A stretch of DNA of 64,000 nt, from contig JAFREQ010000181.1 in the NCBI GenBank assembly GCA_025331565.1, positions 372,001-436,000 of the forward strand, in the 5' to 3' direction. Every line of letters starts with the position of its first letter. Within the stretch, counting starts at the first letter, position 1. Position numbers and translations under genes: made by a program. The DNA is from Holacanthus passer (taxonomy: Eukaryota; Chordata; Actinopteri; Pomacanthidae). Shown one piece after another: positions 24,870 through 38,314 of the stretch. Under the pieces are notes generated by a model that had not been told where the DNA came from, searched no databases, and worked only from the letters and a program-made list of their open reading frames with translations.

Positions 24870-26815
24870 TGCCAGCCCTGTGTCAGATACATCAAGCAAG
24901 GCCTGGTCTTCGCTTCAAAACACAGAAGATCCACTGATTGCCTGTTCTTCTCACTTCCAGTGGGGGGTTCTGAGTGGAGCTTGAGGGCATAATACAGCTG
25001 AGTCTTCTTTTTCAGGCCCTTGTTAAATTTCAGTTCAGGCTTGGTCTAGGAGAGAAGTCAGTTTTGGTAGGCTTGGTGTTGATTCAGACTGTGCTAATTC
25101 TTGGACTCAAATCAGGTGGTCTTACAGCCCTCTCTACACTTGTCAATACCCTCAGCATAGTTATATTCATGGCCTCTGATCCAACCCCTTGATGATGCAA
25201 GCGCAGGCCGAGAAGAAGCAAGAAAAGGAATTTAACCCCCAAGACTTCTAATCACTCTCTTTAGCAGATAAAATAGACAATTAATCAGAATCAAAGAGTA
25301 AAAAAAACAGTGTAGTGATCCTTTAAAGGAGAGGGCTAAACCTTTAATGACATTTAATGGTATATTAGAGGAAGTCAAAAGGACTGAAGGCAGTGTGAAT
25401 GACAATGTCCGTGCATTTATATGTGTGCAAAGTTTTGTAATTATCATTATGACCATTGCACAGATGTAATTGATTCCTATTTCGCAGAAAAAAGTTGTAA
25501 AAACTCAAAACTTTCCTGCTTACTGATTTATCTGCAGAGCCTGTTCATTCAAAAACAGGATGTCAGTGAGTGTGTGTGCATGTGTGTCTCCACAGCAAGG
25601 GAAATGCTACCGACATGTGTAAGGAGCCTTTGTCTAGAGGACTGCAGTAAAGCCTTTGAAGAAGTGGCCCCATGGCCTCAGTGGAGACCTCTGTCCTCAT
25701 ACACAGTAACACACACATTATGTGAAAGTTGCATCACTACACAGTGCAAGTGTTCACACTTAACATAGTTGGACGTGTTGACAACTTTTGATACATTGCT
25801 GCCACAGGAGACCAAAGTTGGGACTCCAGCACAGACAAAAGTCTTAATACCAAGAACAAAAAGATTACAAATTCTAATAGTATACCCATCTTATGTTGTC
25901 ATGTCTACACCAATGTCTTTTAATAATGTATTACTGCAACTCTGCAACTCATATAAAAAGCCTTCTGGCAGCTAAAATGCCTTAATTGCAACCTGAGTTT
26001 TTGTTGGTCAAGTTGATGAGCTCAGCAGAAAAAGAGTGGCCTTTTTATGAACAACAGTAAACCTACAGAACTTTAACGTCTAGCTGTATAGAAACATGGA
26101 TTCAGGCTTTAATTTAGCGATTTCACTGTCAAGTGAATATGAACTGATACTGAATGGTTGGTTGTTTTTAAAGCGCAGAGGAAATGTGACTTCCTCAGCA
26201 CCACATTTGACCAGTGAAGATGAAAGCAGGATCAGATTGGGAGGTCGGCGGGGTCACTGTGGAGCGGCTAGGGGCTTCCCTTTCACCTCTGACAGATGGA
26301 TGGCCTTCAGGCAGAGCATGTGATGGAGGGCCATGCTGACAATGAATTCACTGCGTCCTTCCTCCGGCAGCCTCTCACTCTGCCTGTCTCTTCAAACCGA
26401 CACACATCATCACATTCTTACAATGGAGGGTGATTGACTGATCACATTCTTCCAGGCATTGAATGCCAACCTGTCAAACATCTCAATGCTGCTCATGTCT
26501 GTGAATATATTCCATTCATTCAGTTGAAAAAGTACTTGGATTTGGATTTATTTCACTTGGGAACTGGACATCTCTGTAACACTCTCTGCAGTGTTTTTTT
26601 TTGTTTTTTCTCAATTAAAAGACATCAGCACTAACTGCTGATTACCTGCAGTTGCAGGTATATTGACGAAACAAACTACCACTGCCACTCATGCACAAAG
26701 CATAACACCTTTGGAGAAGTCCATATGTCAAAACTGGTGAGACTGACGGACTGATGCAAAGTATCCGCTTCAGGGTGTATCCTCAACAAGAAGCAGGCTA
26801 ATCTAATTAAAATGA
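24870..26815. other. Unassigned region
   Basis: No supported gene or named repeat. A 115-codon open frame at 25421-25768 is Cys-rich but has no recognisable pattern and no splice support. Confidence 0.45.
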
Positions 26816-26817
26816 AT

Positions 26818-27095
26818 CTCCATCCATCCATCCATTTTCTACACTTGCTTTTCCTGCTTGTGGTTGTGGGTGGTTGGAGCCCAGTGTCTAATGACTGCCA
26901 GTCAGACACAGAACCAGACCAACACATTCACACCTGCAGAGAGGAGAGTTTCCAGTTCACCTAAACCTACATGTTTGGACTGTGGGAGGAAACCCACACA
27001 GGCAGAGGGAGAACATGTCCACACATAAAAGCCACAGCTGATCATGTTGGGTTCAAAATCAGAACACTCATGCTGTGAGGCCACAGTGCTGACCA
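26818..27095 (-). repeat. LINE 3'-end repeat with (ATCC)n tail
   Basis: The plus strand starts with (CCAT)n at 26820-26834, then CCATTTTCTACACTTGC. It later contains TTTGGACTGTGGGAGGAAAC followed by GGGAGAACATGTCCACAC and a CTGTGAGGCCACAGTGCTGACC end. This is a widespread teleost non-LTR repeat, here reversed so that its TGGA-type tail lies at the left. A shorter piece resembling its left end (CACTCACTCATTTTCTACAC) is at about 61472-61491. No coding part remains. Confidence 0.75.
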
Positions 27096-27099
27096 TGTG

Positions 27100-28715
27100 A
27101 TAGACGGTGACAGTCTTTAAGTAAATACTAGTTTAATTTACCATCACATTTAGTCTTCTTTGTGTTTTATGGCTTGTATGCGCTATACTTTCATTTTTCA
27201 AGAATGTGAATTGTGCTTGCTCCAGATGCAAGCAAAGTGGGGAAGCACTCATTGGTCAAGAACTCCAAAACTTAACAGTCACACATTATTGCTTCACTAT
27301 GTTTCACATCAAAGAATGCAGGTTTATCAGTGTTACACATTACATCATAGATAAGAATTGAAGAGTTTCTCAACATGGAAGAGGCTACAGCTCCACCAGC
27401 AGCTCTGTGATGATGTATAAATTACGTTAGAGGAATCATGTGATTAGTGCACTATCAACATTTAATCTACTCATTCAAAATGACAACTTAAACATCAACA
27501 TGTTTTGGGGCCTCTTCACCTCCCACCACATTATTGTCTAAACCTGTCTTCACATGAAGGTGCTGGCTTGACTTACAGGCTTGAATTATCGGTGCAGGTG
27601 ATTAGGATCAGGGGCTGCAAGCCATCTTGCAATTGAGACTAAATTCAGTACATTCATTTCAGCTAAAATCTGTCTCCTCAAGATACAGTGTGCTTAACTT
27701 CCTCCTCTCCCTTATCCCCTAAATAATCTTGCTGTTTTTTTCTGCCCATAAACCGCCTCTCTTCTGTATTTTGTTTGCTTTAAGGGCTTCTTCCTAATTA
27801 AAGCTTTTGCTTTGTTGATGATGAAGCAGTTTCCCAGGGACAAAGGAATGTTTTGACTCATTTTACTGTCTCGCTTTGTACAGGCCTTGCGCTCATTATT
27901 GGATATTAAGAATGATGGTAACACTATTAGTTGTTGCACTTTTGCACCATTTTAAAAGAGTCCTATTAAGAAAATGCTCTTTTCTAGACATACAGTCCAT
28001 ACATATTAGAACAGTGTCACATTTTATGGTGATTGGCTCTGTACTCCAGTACACTGGCTTTGAAAGGAAACAATGACTATGAAGTTAAACTGCTGACTCT
28101 CAGCTTTACTTTAAGGGTGTTTAAATCAGCATCATGTGAGCTTTGTAGAAATGTAGACTGTTTGTTTTAAGTCCCCTCATTTTGGGAGACAGAGGGTAAC
28201 CATAAGGAAACATATGTGATTGCAAATCATTTCAAGGCACTGACTCAAGTCTCTGAACCATAAAACCAACACAACAAAAATGTGTCAGTGTAGCAGTCTG
28301 TGCAGACTGCACCGTGTCTGTCTGCAGTATAGGAAGGACTCTTTTGGATTTAAGGTTGGGTATGGAAACAAGCTTGTTACTAGCACAGTTTCCAAACTTA
28401 TAAAAATGGAAAATCATTAGAGACATGCTTTTATTATGTTGACCATATGCTGGAACTGCTGGCTGCATGTGTGTCGCAGCCAAGAGAACCAAGAGGTAAT
28501 ATAGACCTTTATTGCTACTGCTGCTAAGTTTATTGCTGTGAACTGAATACCACTACTATATACCAATAGATGGGTAAAAATGATTTTCAGACAGTAGCTA
28601 AAACAGAGTGTTTCACACAGACTGAATAGCAAGAGGCAAACTCCAGGGCTGAGAAGCAAGTCAATCACCATAGACCCCACATTAAAATGTCCAAATTTAT
28701 AGTATAAACACTTTT
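27100..28715. other. Unassigned region
   Basis: No gene recognised. The phrase GTCCCCTCATTTTGGGAGAC near 28171-28190 resembles a short block of family B (compare TCCCCTCATTTTCAGAGGAC near 56092), but the flanks do not extend the match convincingly. Confidence 0.4.
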
Positions 28716-28819
28716 ACAGCCTGGTACAAAAAAAAAACGATTTTTCATTTCATTTTCGATTTGTTTGGTTTGTATAACTCACTCATTTAATTTACATTGA
28801 GGCTTAAAGTTATGCATAA

Positions 28820-29075
28820 TTAAGGGCGTGGCTGCTTTGAGTGACAGCCAGCTGCTGGCATCACTTCATCTAATTCGAGTCACTGAACTTGAGCTCTCAG
28901 CTATGTTCGTGGTGTTTTGCCTTTTGGAGAATTTTTCCTGCAAATATTGGACAAATAATATGGCTTACGGTGCGCTTAATTGTACTAACGGACCAATTGA
29001 GAATGTTGAACATTTCTCTCGGGTGCCCAGGACAGATTTCTCTTTGGCGTGCACCGCAGACAAAACATAATAGAG
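28820..29075 (+). pseudogene. Possible THAP-type zinc-finger transposase N-terminus remnant
   Basis: A short frame reads NNMAYGALNCTNGPIENV then a RVPR motif. The Asn-Cys-Thr-Asn and downstream Arg-Val-Pro resemble the start of THAP domains (C2CH fingers) found in P- and Kolobok-type transposases. The first Cys expected a few residues earlier is absent, and the distal Cys-His pair is not found. It may equally be chance. The preceding GGGCGTGGCTGCTTTGAGTG looks like a fish repeat. Confidence 0.22.
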
Positions 29076-29089
29076 AGGTGTTATAATTT

Positions 29090-32000
29090 AGGGTGATAAA
29101 ACTTTTGAACAAGAGGTGTGTGTGAGATTGGCCTACATGGTAACATTAAATTCGATGTCCCAAATTTTATGATTTCTTTTAATATCATTACTTAAACAGA
29201 AATCCAGAAAGTGATTGATTGTGATTGGCTATAGACTGTTCACATATAAGTGTATTTCAGGAGGAAAGTAGTGTGCAAAGTAGTGAAACTATTGGTTGGA
29301 GGCAAGCAACACAGAGTCGCACATAGCCTCGCTTCCTAGCCTAGCTTGTAAGCCTTTGCTAACTCGGGAGATTTGATCTGGGTCAGTGTGTTTCAGCAAC
29401 CAGGCTTCATTCAGCCCGCCTCAACTCCATCCACACTCCATTTTGGGATTAGCCAGGAGTTAGGCGGAGTCAGGCACCACCAAGCTGGCTGGAGCCACCA
29501 CACTGAGCTTCACCATGGCTCTTCAGAAATCTAAGGTTCGACTTTTGTGAGCAAATGCAACACCATAAATTCCTTTAAAAAGGACCTGTCTGAAGGTGTT
29601 ATCCCGTTATCCCCATGTTGTATGATTCATCATGGCAAGACTACAAATCAGTCTTCTACAAAGAGTGCTTTGAGACATCATGGATGCAGCGAGGAGGAGG
29701 CTGGCAGTGACACCATATTTGGAAAAGATTTTTTTCTTTAAACTCGGTTGGATGTCTTGTCATACGTCGTAGTTTGTTTATTTAAAGCACACTGAGGCCT
29801 TTAAGTCATGGCTGGGTAATGAAAGAAGAAAGGGGGAGCCTTGTTAAGGAGGTAGTGAGCATGTCTGTCTTCATTCCAGCGATTCTGCACAATGACTGAA
29901 CTCTGCCCTGCTGCTCCTTTATCTTTACACAGCAGAGCTCCAGCATTCTTGTCCCAACACAATTTATTAGATATGGACAAACCAAAAGAATCGTACAATA
30001 TATTGGAGAAAGTGTGGAAACAAATTGGTCCTGTTAAAGTTTTTAAAAATGTATAATTATAGAGCGTAAGTAAAGGTTAAAGTGAGGCATATAGAAAGGA
30101 GGGAGATGAAAAGGCAACATCAAGCCATGTCAAGATGTTGAATCAGTCCATCGCAGGGGGCGAACGCATTTCGTTTTAATCGATTTTCAAAGAAAAAAAC
30201 ACAACTAAAGTCTGAAAAGCAACTGAGCCATGTAGTCTAAATGATTTGGTGGATTTCCTACAGCATTTTATAATGGGCAGATAATAGAATGACATCTAAA
30301 GCTGTAGATACTTTTTTAAAAAGAAGTCATTTCTAACTTTTTCATAGATCGTTGTTAACATTCAGAAACTCATTACATTTAAATTCAAAATGTGTACAAT
30401 GAAAGCTGTGGGATAACCTCAGAGTAGTGTTCAAATGTTTTCCATGACATTTTGGAAAAAAAAACAGAATTTACATGAGGGTTCAAAGATATGAGTAATA
30501 TAGAAGGAGTACCCCAATGAATATCACAACAAATAAAAAACAGATTAGGGAGATACAAAATTGAGGAACCACAGGTGGAGTCTGGTGTCCAGGAGGCTTT
30601 TTCATAGCAAATAGCAGCTTTCATTATATATGTGAGTATATCAAAGCCAAATGACCACTCTGAGATGTGATGGTGCTTGTGGTCAACCTGTTGTCAGCTG
30701 ACATGCTGAAAGAGTATCCTGAATCAAAGCAGAAACTGGCACACTGTTGGACTTTAGTGTGCTTCTGTTTAAGATGCACACAGGCTTATTACCAAACGAA
30801 CAAAGCGTTGTGAACGTCAGTCACATGGACTGACAGGTAACTTATCTGTTGGACTGTTTTGGTGACTTTTAATTTAAAGACATCAAAGCTACATGGACCC
30901 GCAGGGGAAACAAAATCAGTTTACTGTTCACTTGACAGCAAATCATGCTCTTAAGTCTGATTGTACACGTCATTGTCTCTGGTGGCCTGAGTAGCCGCCA
31001 GCTCACAATGAAATGAAAAGATATTAGCTCAGACTTTAGTTCCACATCATCCATCATAAAAAAAAAAACAGAGACGGATACAAGAAATGGAGGAAAGATG
31101 GTGTGTCCTAATGTATACTGTGGCATGAGAAAACAGGCTACCACAATCAGGTTAACTTGCGTTGTTCAGGGATGACTTAATATTGTGTTTGCACCACAAG
31201 CAGGCCAAAGCAGAGTTGAGTTCAAGTGGACTTGGTGTGGCTGTTGGTCTGCACCAGGTTGCGAGGGGCAATGTTCTTTTAAATATCCCAAACGATGTTA
31301 ATAAATCTCAGTTAGGCAATTTCATTTATATTAAAATGGTCTTTTAAAATATAAACAGCTTTACAATATCCATGTGTTAAAATTAACAAAGGACAAGACA
31401 CATATAACAAAACAATTGTTTCATATCAAACAGTATTAACAGTCTGCCAGTCGTGTATGTTGGTGTATTGTTGAGGGTGATTATAAAAAAAATGTTGTTA
31501 CTATTATGTACGTGCATATACAGTGTCCGAAATTAACTTGTAGACTATATGACATGTGTCACTAACCATGGGGACTGGTCGATGAAAAAGTCCATCAGTC
31601 AAGCATATTTTTTACTGGCCAAAATAAGAAATTGCCTTTTTGTGTCACTTATAGATTTCTTTCAGTACATTTGATGTAGGTAATGAGGTTTTATGTTTTA
31701 TACAAACTTAAAAAAGAAGCCAGAGCAGAATTTGAAGTAAAATTATGTTATATTTATCAATGGTTAATCATTTCAAACTTGCATACAACTCCAGAAGTGC
31801 TGATCTCAATTTTGCTATTAAATGTACATCAGAATAAAAGATAAAAGTAAAGGGAGTAACACGAAAATAAATTGTTTTAATCAACTTAAACCTCCTCATC
31901 AGAGACCTCACTGTCTCCTCCCTCCAATAAGGGCCTGTGGGGAAAACCAAAGCAGGGCCAACACCCGTCGCAATAAACACAAATCTCCGCAAACAAAACA

Positions 32001-33850
32001 ACAGCTTTGTGTACATATTGATACTAATAATCGCAAAAAAGAACCAAATTGGTTAACAATTCTTTTTTTTTTAAAGTAACAGTGTGAAGTAACAATAAAT
32101 ACATATTAGCCTGACTGTGAGAGGTCTGCTCCACTTTGTTCAATACTGACCACGTAGAATCAAAGATCGCGGTGGATTTCTTTCTTGTTTAATGGCTCTC
32201 ATGCTGCTCAGAAGCTGAGTGCTCAGTGCTGTCACAGGTGGACAAAACCTGTATTACAACAACACTGGTGAAAGTAGTCTCCTTTATCTTCCCAACAGTG
32301 GAAAATAATTCATGTTTTTTAGTGACTTTGCACCTCCTACATCACGGTGATGCTTTATTAAGTTGCAAAGAAGACTATACTAGAATGCTGACTATTTGGT
32401 GGGTTCCTACTTTTCATATTCATCCTGTCATGATTACCCAAAGCCATGGTCAGTAGTATGATGTTCACGGATCATGACCAGAGTGGATGGTACATTAGTT
32501 CTGCCAAAACAGAAGGGAATCATTACAAAAATAATTTCAGTAGTTAAATATCACCATAATTACACACATGCATTTTTAGTTAGTGGAACAAAGATGACTG
32601 GCAGGAAACCCTATTTGGGGCCACTGTAGTTGCTAGGTGACTATAAATTGTTTCTTGTTCAAAGTTCTATCATTTTTGGCTTCTCTGTTTCTTGATTTCT
32701 CACTTGCTCTAAGGTCCAAATGTGTTCTTAGAAACATAATCGTCTCTGCTGTGTCAGGAACCTGAGAGACATACAGAAATCAGTCTGTGGTTTAAAGTGC
32801 TCTTAAAAAAGCCACAGTGCAGATGGTAAGTGCACATAATAGAAACAAGTTCTACAGCAGTTGAAAGCAGTAATGTTTGGGGAGGTTTTGTTGGACTGAA
32901 GAAGATGTGCTGTAGGCAATTGGATAAAGTACAAGATTTTAGAGCTGCCAGGATTTCTTCTTACCATTTGGTCTTATGTTATGATTTGAATTGGTTCTAA
33001 TCATCGATCACTATGTACAGTGCAGTTGGCAGAGCTCATTTTTGTCATGTGATACATGACTGATATGCTGCATTATGATATTGGTTGCTGCCTTAATGAC
33101 CAGATGAATGAACACTTGTGTTATTGTGATTAACTGTAAAATGGAGATGGGGTAAAGAATAATCTTTGTATATTAGCTTTAGGGGGACAACATGGCTGTT
33201 TTATATTATAATTATGGTATATTTTGTTTGTAAGGTATGGTAAAATATAATGATTTGACATGAAACTGTGTGTGAATAAAGAACACAATTCTTAAGAAAA
33301 CACCCCAAATTAAATCTGCTATTTCACAAAACATCTAATAAATATAACATAACATCTTAACTTACAGAAGAAAATCAAAACAACATGAACTTATGATCCA
33401 TTAAGGTCAGGAGGAAGAGACCAGAGATAGCAAAGAGTAAGTGATGATGAAGAAGCTACTGTCACACTACACTTTGGTTTAGTAACAAGTTGCATTACAA
33501 GCAACTAAGAAAAAGTAGTTTAACACACTGAAGCTATTTCACATCAAGACACATCTACTTCAGTAAACTCCAGTCTACAGTGTAAATGATAAATGAATGG
33601 CAGGCATGAAACAATAGTAGAATATATTCAGTTCAGAATTATTTTCTCTTTCAGGTAACCAGCAAGAAATCAAGAAAGTCTCTAACACACATGTTCTCAA
33701 CCAGCAGTGCTCATGCTCTACCGGCAGCAAAATACAGAAAGCTGCAGATGCCTGAAAAATTTTGGGGCCTTTGCATCCAGTGAGCAGCCTTCATAGGAAT
33801 GAATAGAGCACCATCTTGGAAAACAGTATCCTTTTTTTCCCCCAGTGTCC
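29090..33850. other. Unassigned region
   Basis: Nearly 5 kb without a gene, RNA or repeat that I can support. Open frames are all under 100 codons and featureless. An A run lies at 31058-31069 and a T run at 32062-32073. Conserved non-coding elements cannot be judged from one sequence. Confidence 0.45.
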
Positions 33851-33854
33851 AAGC

Positions 33855-34200
33855 TTAAGTTCAGGTTCTTTACTGTCACATGCACAACAATTGACAACAG
33901 TGAAGTAGTTATTGGCAATGCAATTCTTAGATGTCGGGCTTACTCCCTTACAGATATGTATAAAGAAAAATCATGTGAGTAAAGCAAAATCTAATTAGAA
34001 TCTAAACTATAATATAGTACAGCAGCTAAATATAGGAACGTAATGTAATATGAAATAATAAGAAATAAAATAAAATTGATAGTGAGTAATAGTAAAGTGT
34101 AGGAAGTGTAGTGTTAACAGGTTGTGCAGTAATATATGTATATACATAATGAGAACAGGTTAACACCTGCATACCTACAAACACTGTAGGTTGTAGGCAT
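33855..34200 (-). repeat. Probable LINE 3'-UTR fragment
   Basis: GTTCTTTACTGTCACATGCA, GGCAATGCAATTCTTAGATG and an AT-rich run of short TAATA/AAATA motifs resemble the reversed 3' end of a fish LINE ('gtgaaattcttag...acttac' and 'gtcacatgcacag' phrases). No coding remnant is attached. Identity is from memory of repeat wording only. Confidence 0.4.
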
Positions 34201-34544
34201 TCATATAAATATACACTGTGATGTATAAGTGTGTTATCTGCACACATCAGCCCTGGATATTACTGGTGGGAAAGGGTCCTGGGGCCTTTTGTACCTCCTC
34301 TCCTTCTCAAAGAATAGAAAGTTTTCATTTCATCTGGGCGAGATATAGACATCTCAGTACTGCGAGTTTTCCTTTTGTAGACTGTGACAGTTAATCCAGA
34401 AATCATGTTCCTGGTGTTGGACCTCTGGTATTTAGACTCCACTTTACCCCTTTATTGTTCTTCTCACTGCTAATAGCTCTCCGAAGCATGTACCTGGATT
34501 TTCTGTCCTAATTAACTGAGTTGTTCCTTTAAGTTTACAGACTT

Positions 34545-35130
34545 CCCTGTCAACTCAGGGCATCTGATTTAGAAATATTTGTACACTGCATCCTTGGTAT
34601 GTCATCGTTGCATTTGCCAACATAGCCAATGTCCACATCCGTGTATGTACCAATGTTGTTGTCCTAAAATGCATACCACTGTGTAGTGTTGAAGCAGTGA
34701 TGTGGTGCCAAAATTGACTGGTCAGACCACGAATAACCTCATACAACTTATCCAGGGCTTGGTGTTTGTGAGAATGACTGATGTAAACTCCTTTGGGAGA
34801 TAATAAGGATGACATCCGATCATAAGAAGCTCTAGTTTAGGGGACCAGCCTGCAGAAATGGCCCCCAACATCTGAGTGCCACTGGTTGTTGATCATGAAA
34901 CAGACACCTTGTTCTTCCTGAATATATTGTCCGATCCTGAGAGTGAATGGAGATCCTGTCCAGGACAATGGACAAAAAACCATAACCTGACAGTCCTTAG
35001 TGTCATGTTGAAAAGCCATCCTGCTCCAAAATTCATCCAGCTTATTATCTCATGACCGGACATGACATTTGCAAGAAGAGTACTTGGCAGAGGAGGGCGG
35101 TTTGCATATTCCCTCAGCCTGACCAGGACC
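34545..35130 (-). pseudogene. Non-LTR retrotransposon endonuclease-domain fragment
   Basis: On the minus strand VRLREYANRPPLPSTLLANV is followed, after a frame change, by DEFWSRMAFQHDTKDCQVM and GVCFMINNQWHSDV, then ALDKLYEVI. This is the order of the N-terminal APE-type endonuclease region in a jockey/Rex-like LINE abundant in fish: a 'RPPLPsillANVqSL.nKlDEL' start, 'rDc.v.cftEtWL', 'GVCfmvN..WC.dv', 'YIpP...alD.Ly'. The catalytic ETW segment has been replaced by unrelated residues. Frameshifts and stops are frequent. The reverse transcriptase is absent. Confidence 0.82.
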
Positions 35131-35454
35131 ACGGCCCACTACTCTTGTTTCCTTGAATGTCTCCATTTTCCAGGTGTACAACAGGTGATCTAAACCATGG
35201 ACATTCCTCAATGTTTGCTGACTGTGGTGAGAAAGTTTCTTTGACTAACAATCTGATGTGGAACAATATGTAATGTGAAAAAAAACAAAAAACAAAATAA
35301 AATTTTGGTCTCAAGGCAGGTTTCCACTCTCTCTGAGTTTGCTAAAAGATGTTTCAAAATCATTACCACCAAATTAAGCCATTTTTTGCCTTTTATTTTT
35401 AGACTGGTTAATCCAACCTGCAGTAGGAGATCAACAGAATCAAGCATGAAGTAG

Positions 35455-36298
35455 CACCAGACCAGCCTCCACCACTCTGACCAGAGCTGCACCGCTCTGA
35501 CCAGCTTCCACCTCTCTGACCAGCTTCCACCGCTCTGACCAGCTTCCACCTCTCTGACCAGCTTCCACCGCTCTGACCAGCCTCCACCGCTCTGACCAGC
35601 CTCCTCCACTCTGACCAGCCTGCACCGCTCTGACCAGCTTCCACCTCTCTGACCAGCTTCCACCACTCTGACCAGCTTCCACCGCTCTGACCAGCTTCCA
35701 CCTCTCTGACCAGCTTCCACCGCTCTGACCAGCCTGCACCGCTCTGACCAGCCTGCACCACTCTGACCAGCTTCCACCGCTCTGACCAGCCTCCACCGCT
35801 CTGACCAGCCTCCACCAGCCTCCACCGCTCTGACCAGCCTCCACCACTCTGACCAGCTTCCACCGCTCTGACCAGCCTCCACCGCTCTGACCAGCCTCCT
35901 CCACTCTGACCAGCCTCCAACGCTCTGACCAGCTTCCACCGCTCTGACCAGCTTCCACCGCTCTGACCAGCCTCCACCGCTCTGACCAGCCTCCTCCACT
36001 CTGACCAGCCTCCACCGCTCTGACCAGCCTCCTCCACTCTGACCAGCCTGCACCGCTCTGACCAGCCTCCTCCACTCTGACCAGCTTCCACCGCTCTGAC
36101 CAGCCTCCTCCACTCTGACCAGCTTCCACCGCTCTGACCAGCCTCCAACGCTCTGACCAGCTTCCACCGCTCTGACCAGCCTCCAACGCTCTGACCAGCT
36201 TCCACCGCTCTGACCAGCCTGCACCAGCTTCCACCGCTCTGACCAGCCTCCACCGCTCTGACCAGCCTCCACCAGCCTCCACCGCTCTGACCAGCTCT
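35455..36298. repeat. 19-bp minisatellite, about 45 units
   Basis: Tandem units of CCAGCCTCCACCGCTCTGA and close variants (CTTCCA, CCTGCA, CCTCCT in the middle; CGCTC, CACTC, CTCTC at the end). Three shortened 10-bp units lacking CCGCTCTGA lie at 35805-35814, 36214-36223 and 36262-36271. Because the minus strand of the unit has no stop codon and 19 is not a multiple of 3, all three minus frames stay open for hundreds of codons with a 19-residue period (WSERW, LVRAVEAGQS motifs). These are artefacts of the repeat, not a Trp-rich protein. Confidence 0.97.
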
Positions 36299-36299
36299 C

Positions 36300-37015
36300 C
36301 AGCACCAAGCATTTCCTTCAAAACTGATCAGCTATAGGTCCCACTCTCTCCCTGCTCCACAACATCAAACAATAGCTGGCTTGAGTTTCTCTTAAACCCA
36401 AAGATGGAGAGGGCACATGATGAAACAGTTCAAGAAATGTTGCAAACATCTAAATTAAGGTTATCACTGAACAAAATGTGAGGAAGAGGTGCTCCTCCAG
36501 TTACAGCTGGAAGGAAACAGAAGCAACCATGATGACTTTTAAAAAAAAAAAAAACTTCTAGAGAGTTAAACAGCAGTGAGGGAGTTGATCAGATTCGTAA
36601 CATATTGGCTCACTGTTTTCACCCCTCTGGTTTACAGACTGCCAGGTATCGTAGCAGCTGGCAGGCTACTGGCTTCAAGAGAGATGATGTGTAATGTGCC
36701 GGCATTGCACAGTCAATATACTGTAATCCATTAGACAGTAAGTACAGATAGTATATCCAAATATAAAGTTACAAATTTTACATATCAAGGTCAGTTCACT
36801 TGTCACGGTTCTTGAGTAACTTTAAGAAATGATTTTCAGTTTCATCATTTCAAACAAGTAAGCAGAGCATATGTTATATTTTGTCAGAAGGGCATGACAT
36901 GAAGCAGAATGTGCTAAGATGTTAAGATGCTCTGACTGTCTCATTACAGAAGCACATCTATCCTATTTTTAGTATTACTTTGAATTAAGTTACTAAAACA
37001 GAAACTGAAAATGTC
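36300..37015. other. Unassigned spacer
   Basis: No gene recognised. An A run is present at 36540-36554. Confidence 0.45.
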
Positions 37016-37129
37016 CCGTCTAGTTTAGGGTCAGCACTGAAGAAGTAAAGATCAACCAAGGAGTGGAGGAAAAGCAAAGGGAGATATAGAGAAAAACTAA
37101 AAATGTCAACTAATGACCAACTGACATCA

Positions 37130-37500
37130 ATGTGATGTTTCCTTTAAAGTTGCACATTTTTAATGAAACATGTTAGATTAATAATGAATCATATGACTGT
37201 GTACTGTGAAAGGTATTGCTTACAGTGAACCCCCAAATAATTATAACCAACTCTCTGGTGTCCCTCTTTTAGTTCAGTCTCAGCTCTCAACTCTCCTCAA
37301 CATCATTTCCAGCAGCAGCACACTGCTGTTTTGAGTGAAGAAACTCTGATAGACAGACAAAGTTAGAGACGAGCTGGTGAACACAGTGGTGCATTTAGTA
37401 GCTAAAGGCACAGGTCAGAAGACACATGACTTCAAGTGAATGGTAATGCTGCTCTGAGTCTGCTAATTAGCCACATTAGCCATGGCAACTTCAGAAGGTG
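37130..37500 (+). repeat. Family B repeat, 3' part
   Basis: ATTAATAATGAATCATATGA and GTGAAAGG (37169-37215), then AGACAGACAAAGTTAGAGAC and AGCTGGTGAACACAGTGGTG (37353-37393), followed by AGTAGCTAAAGGCAC, align in order with the copies at 11752 and 56190. The region between them is diverged. Confidence 0.68.
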
Positions 37501-38096
37501 ATGATATGTCCCCAGAAAGATTAATGCACTTGCAAACTTTTTAAAACTTATTTGTATTATATTTTGTAGTTAACCATCACTGTCGTTGGTTACGATAATA
37601 TTGTACTCACCAAGTTAATGCTGGCACAAGACAGCAAAGTCCAACAGGGCAAAAATCACAAGTAGTCAGATGATCAGAGACGTCGTAAACAAATCAAACG
37701 TTTATCCACATTGTCTAAACAACTTCATTTGGAGGTCAAACTGAAAGCTACACATGAAATATGTACAGCAGCAAGTTTAACTTTGAAAATAAGATCAAGG
37801 TTGTAATAAATCTAAATGTCCTGTCCTTTCCCCCGAAAGTGACTTGTCTCTTGTGCTGATTGAAAAGCAGTACGGAGCTTTAATATCTTTTTAAACCAGA
37901 AACTTGATCATTTGATATTTGTTACTAAAAACATCTGTGTTTTTACAAGCGACCTTAGACATCACCTTTCAACACGTAATCAGTGAATAAAGTGTCAGCG
38001 AGGTGTCATTTGAAGTGTTTAATTCAAGGGTTTTAGGAACCAGTTTTAACATCCAAGTGATTCTTGCCATTCACACCATGTGGACTACATTCATAG

Positions 38097-38098
<2 letters not shown>
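37501..38098. other. Unassigned spacer
   Basis: No gene or repeat recognised between the family B copy and the CA cluster. Confidence 0.45.

Positions 38099-38159
<61 letters not shown>
38099..38159. repeat. (CA)n microsatellite, about 30 units
   Basis: Uninterrupted CA dinucleotide run. The His-Thr open frame across it is an artefact. Confidence 0.98.
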
Positions 38160-38162
<3 letters not shown>

Positions 38163-38286
38163 GCGCACAGGGTTTATATTGGAGAAGACAGGAAGACAGT
38201 GAGAAGAGATGAAGCGTTCCAGAGAAATTTCTTACTAGTTCTCATCATTACACACACGTCACACACATGCACGGACACCCAGATGC

Positions 38287-38314
38287 CACACACACACACA
38301 CACACACACACACA
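38287..38314. repeat. (CA)n microsatellite
   Basis: About 14 CA units, the second of three within 550 bp. Confidence 0.97.

Noticed and set aside
35208..36308. A 366-codon minus-strand frame, with 281- and 293-codon frames overlapping it
   Set aside because: All three are readings of the 19-bp tandem array in different frames, so they are not evidence of a protein.
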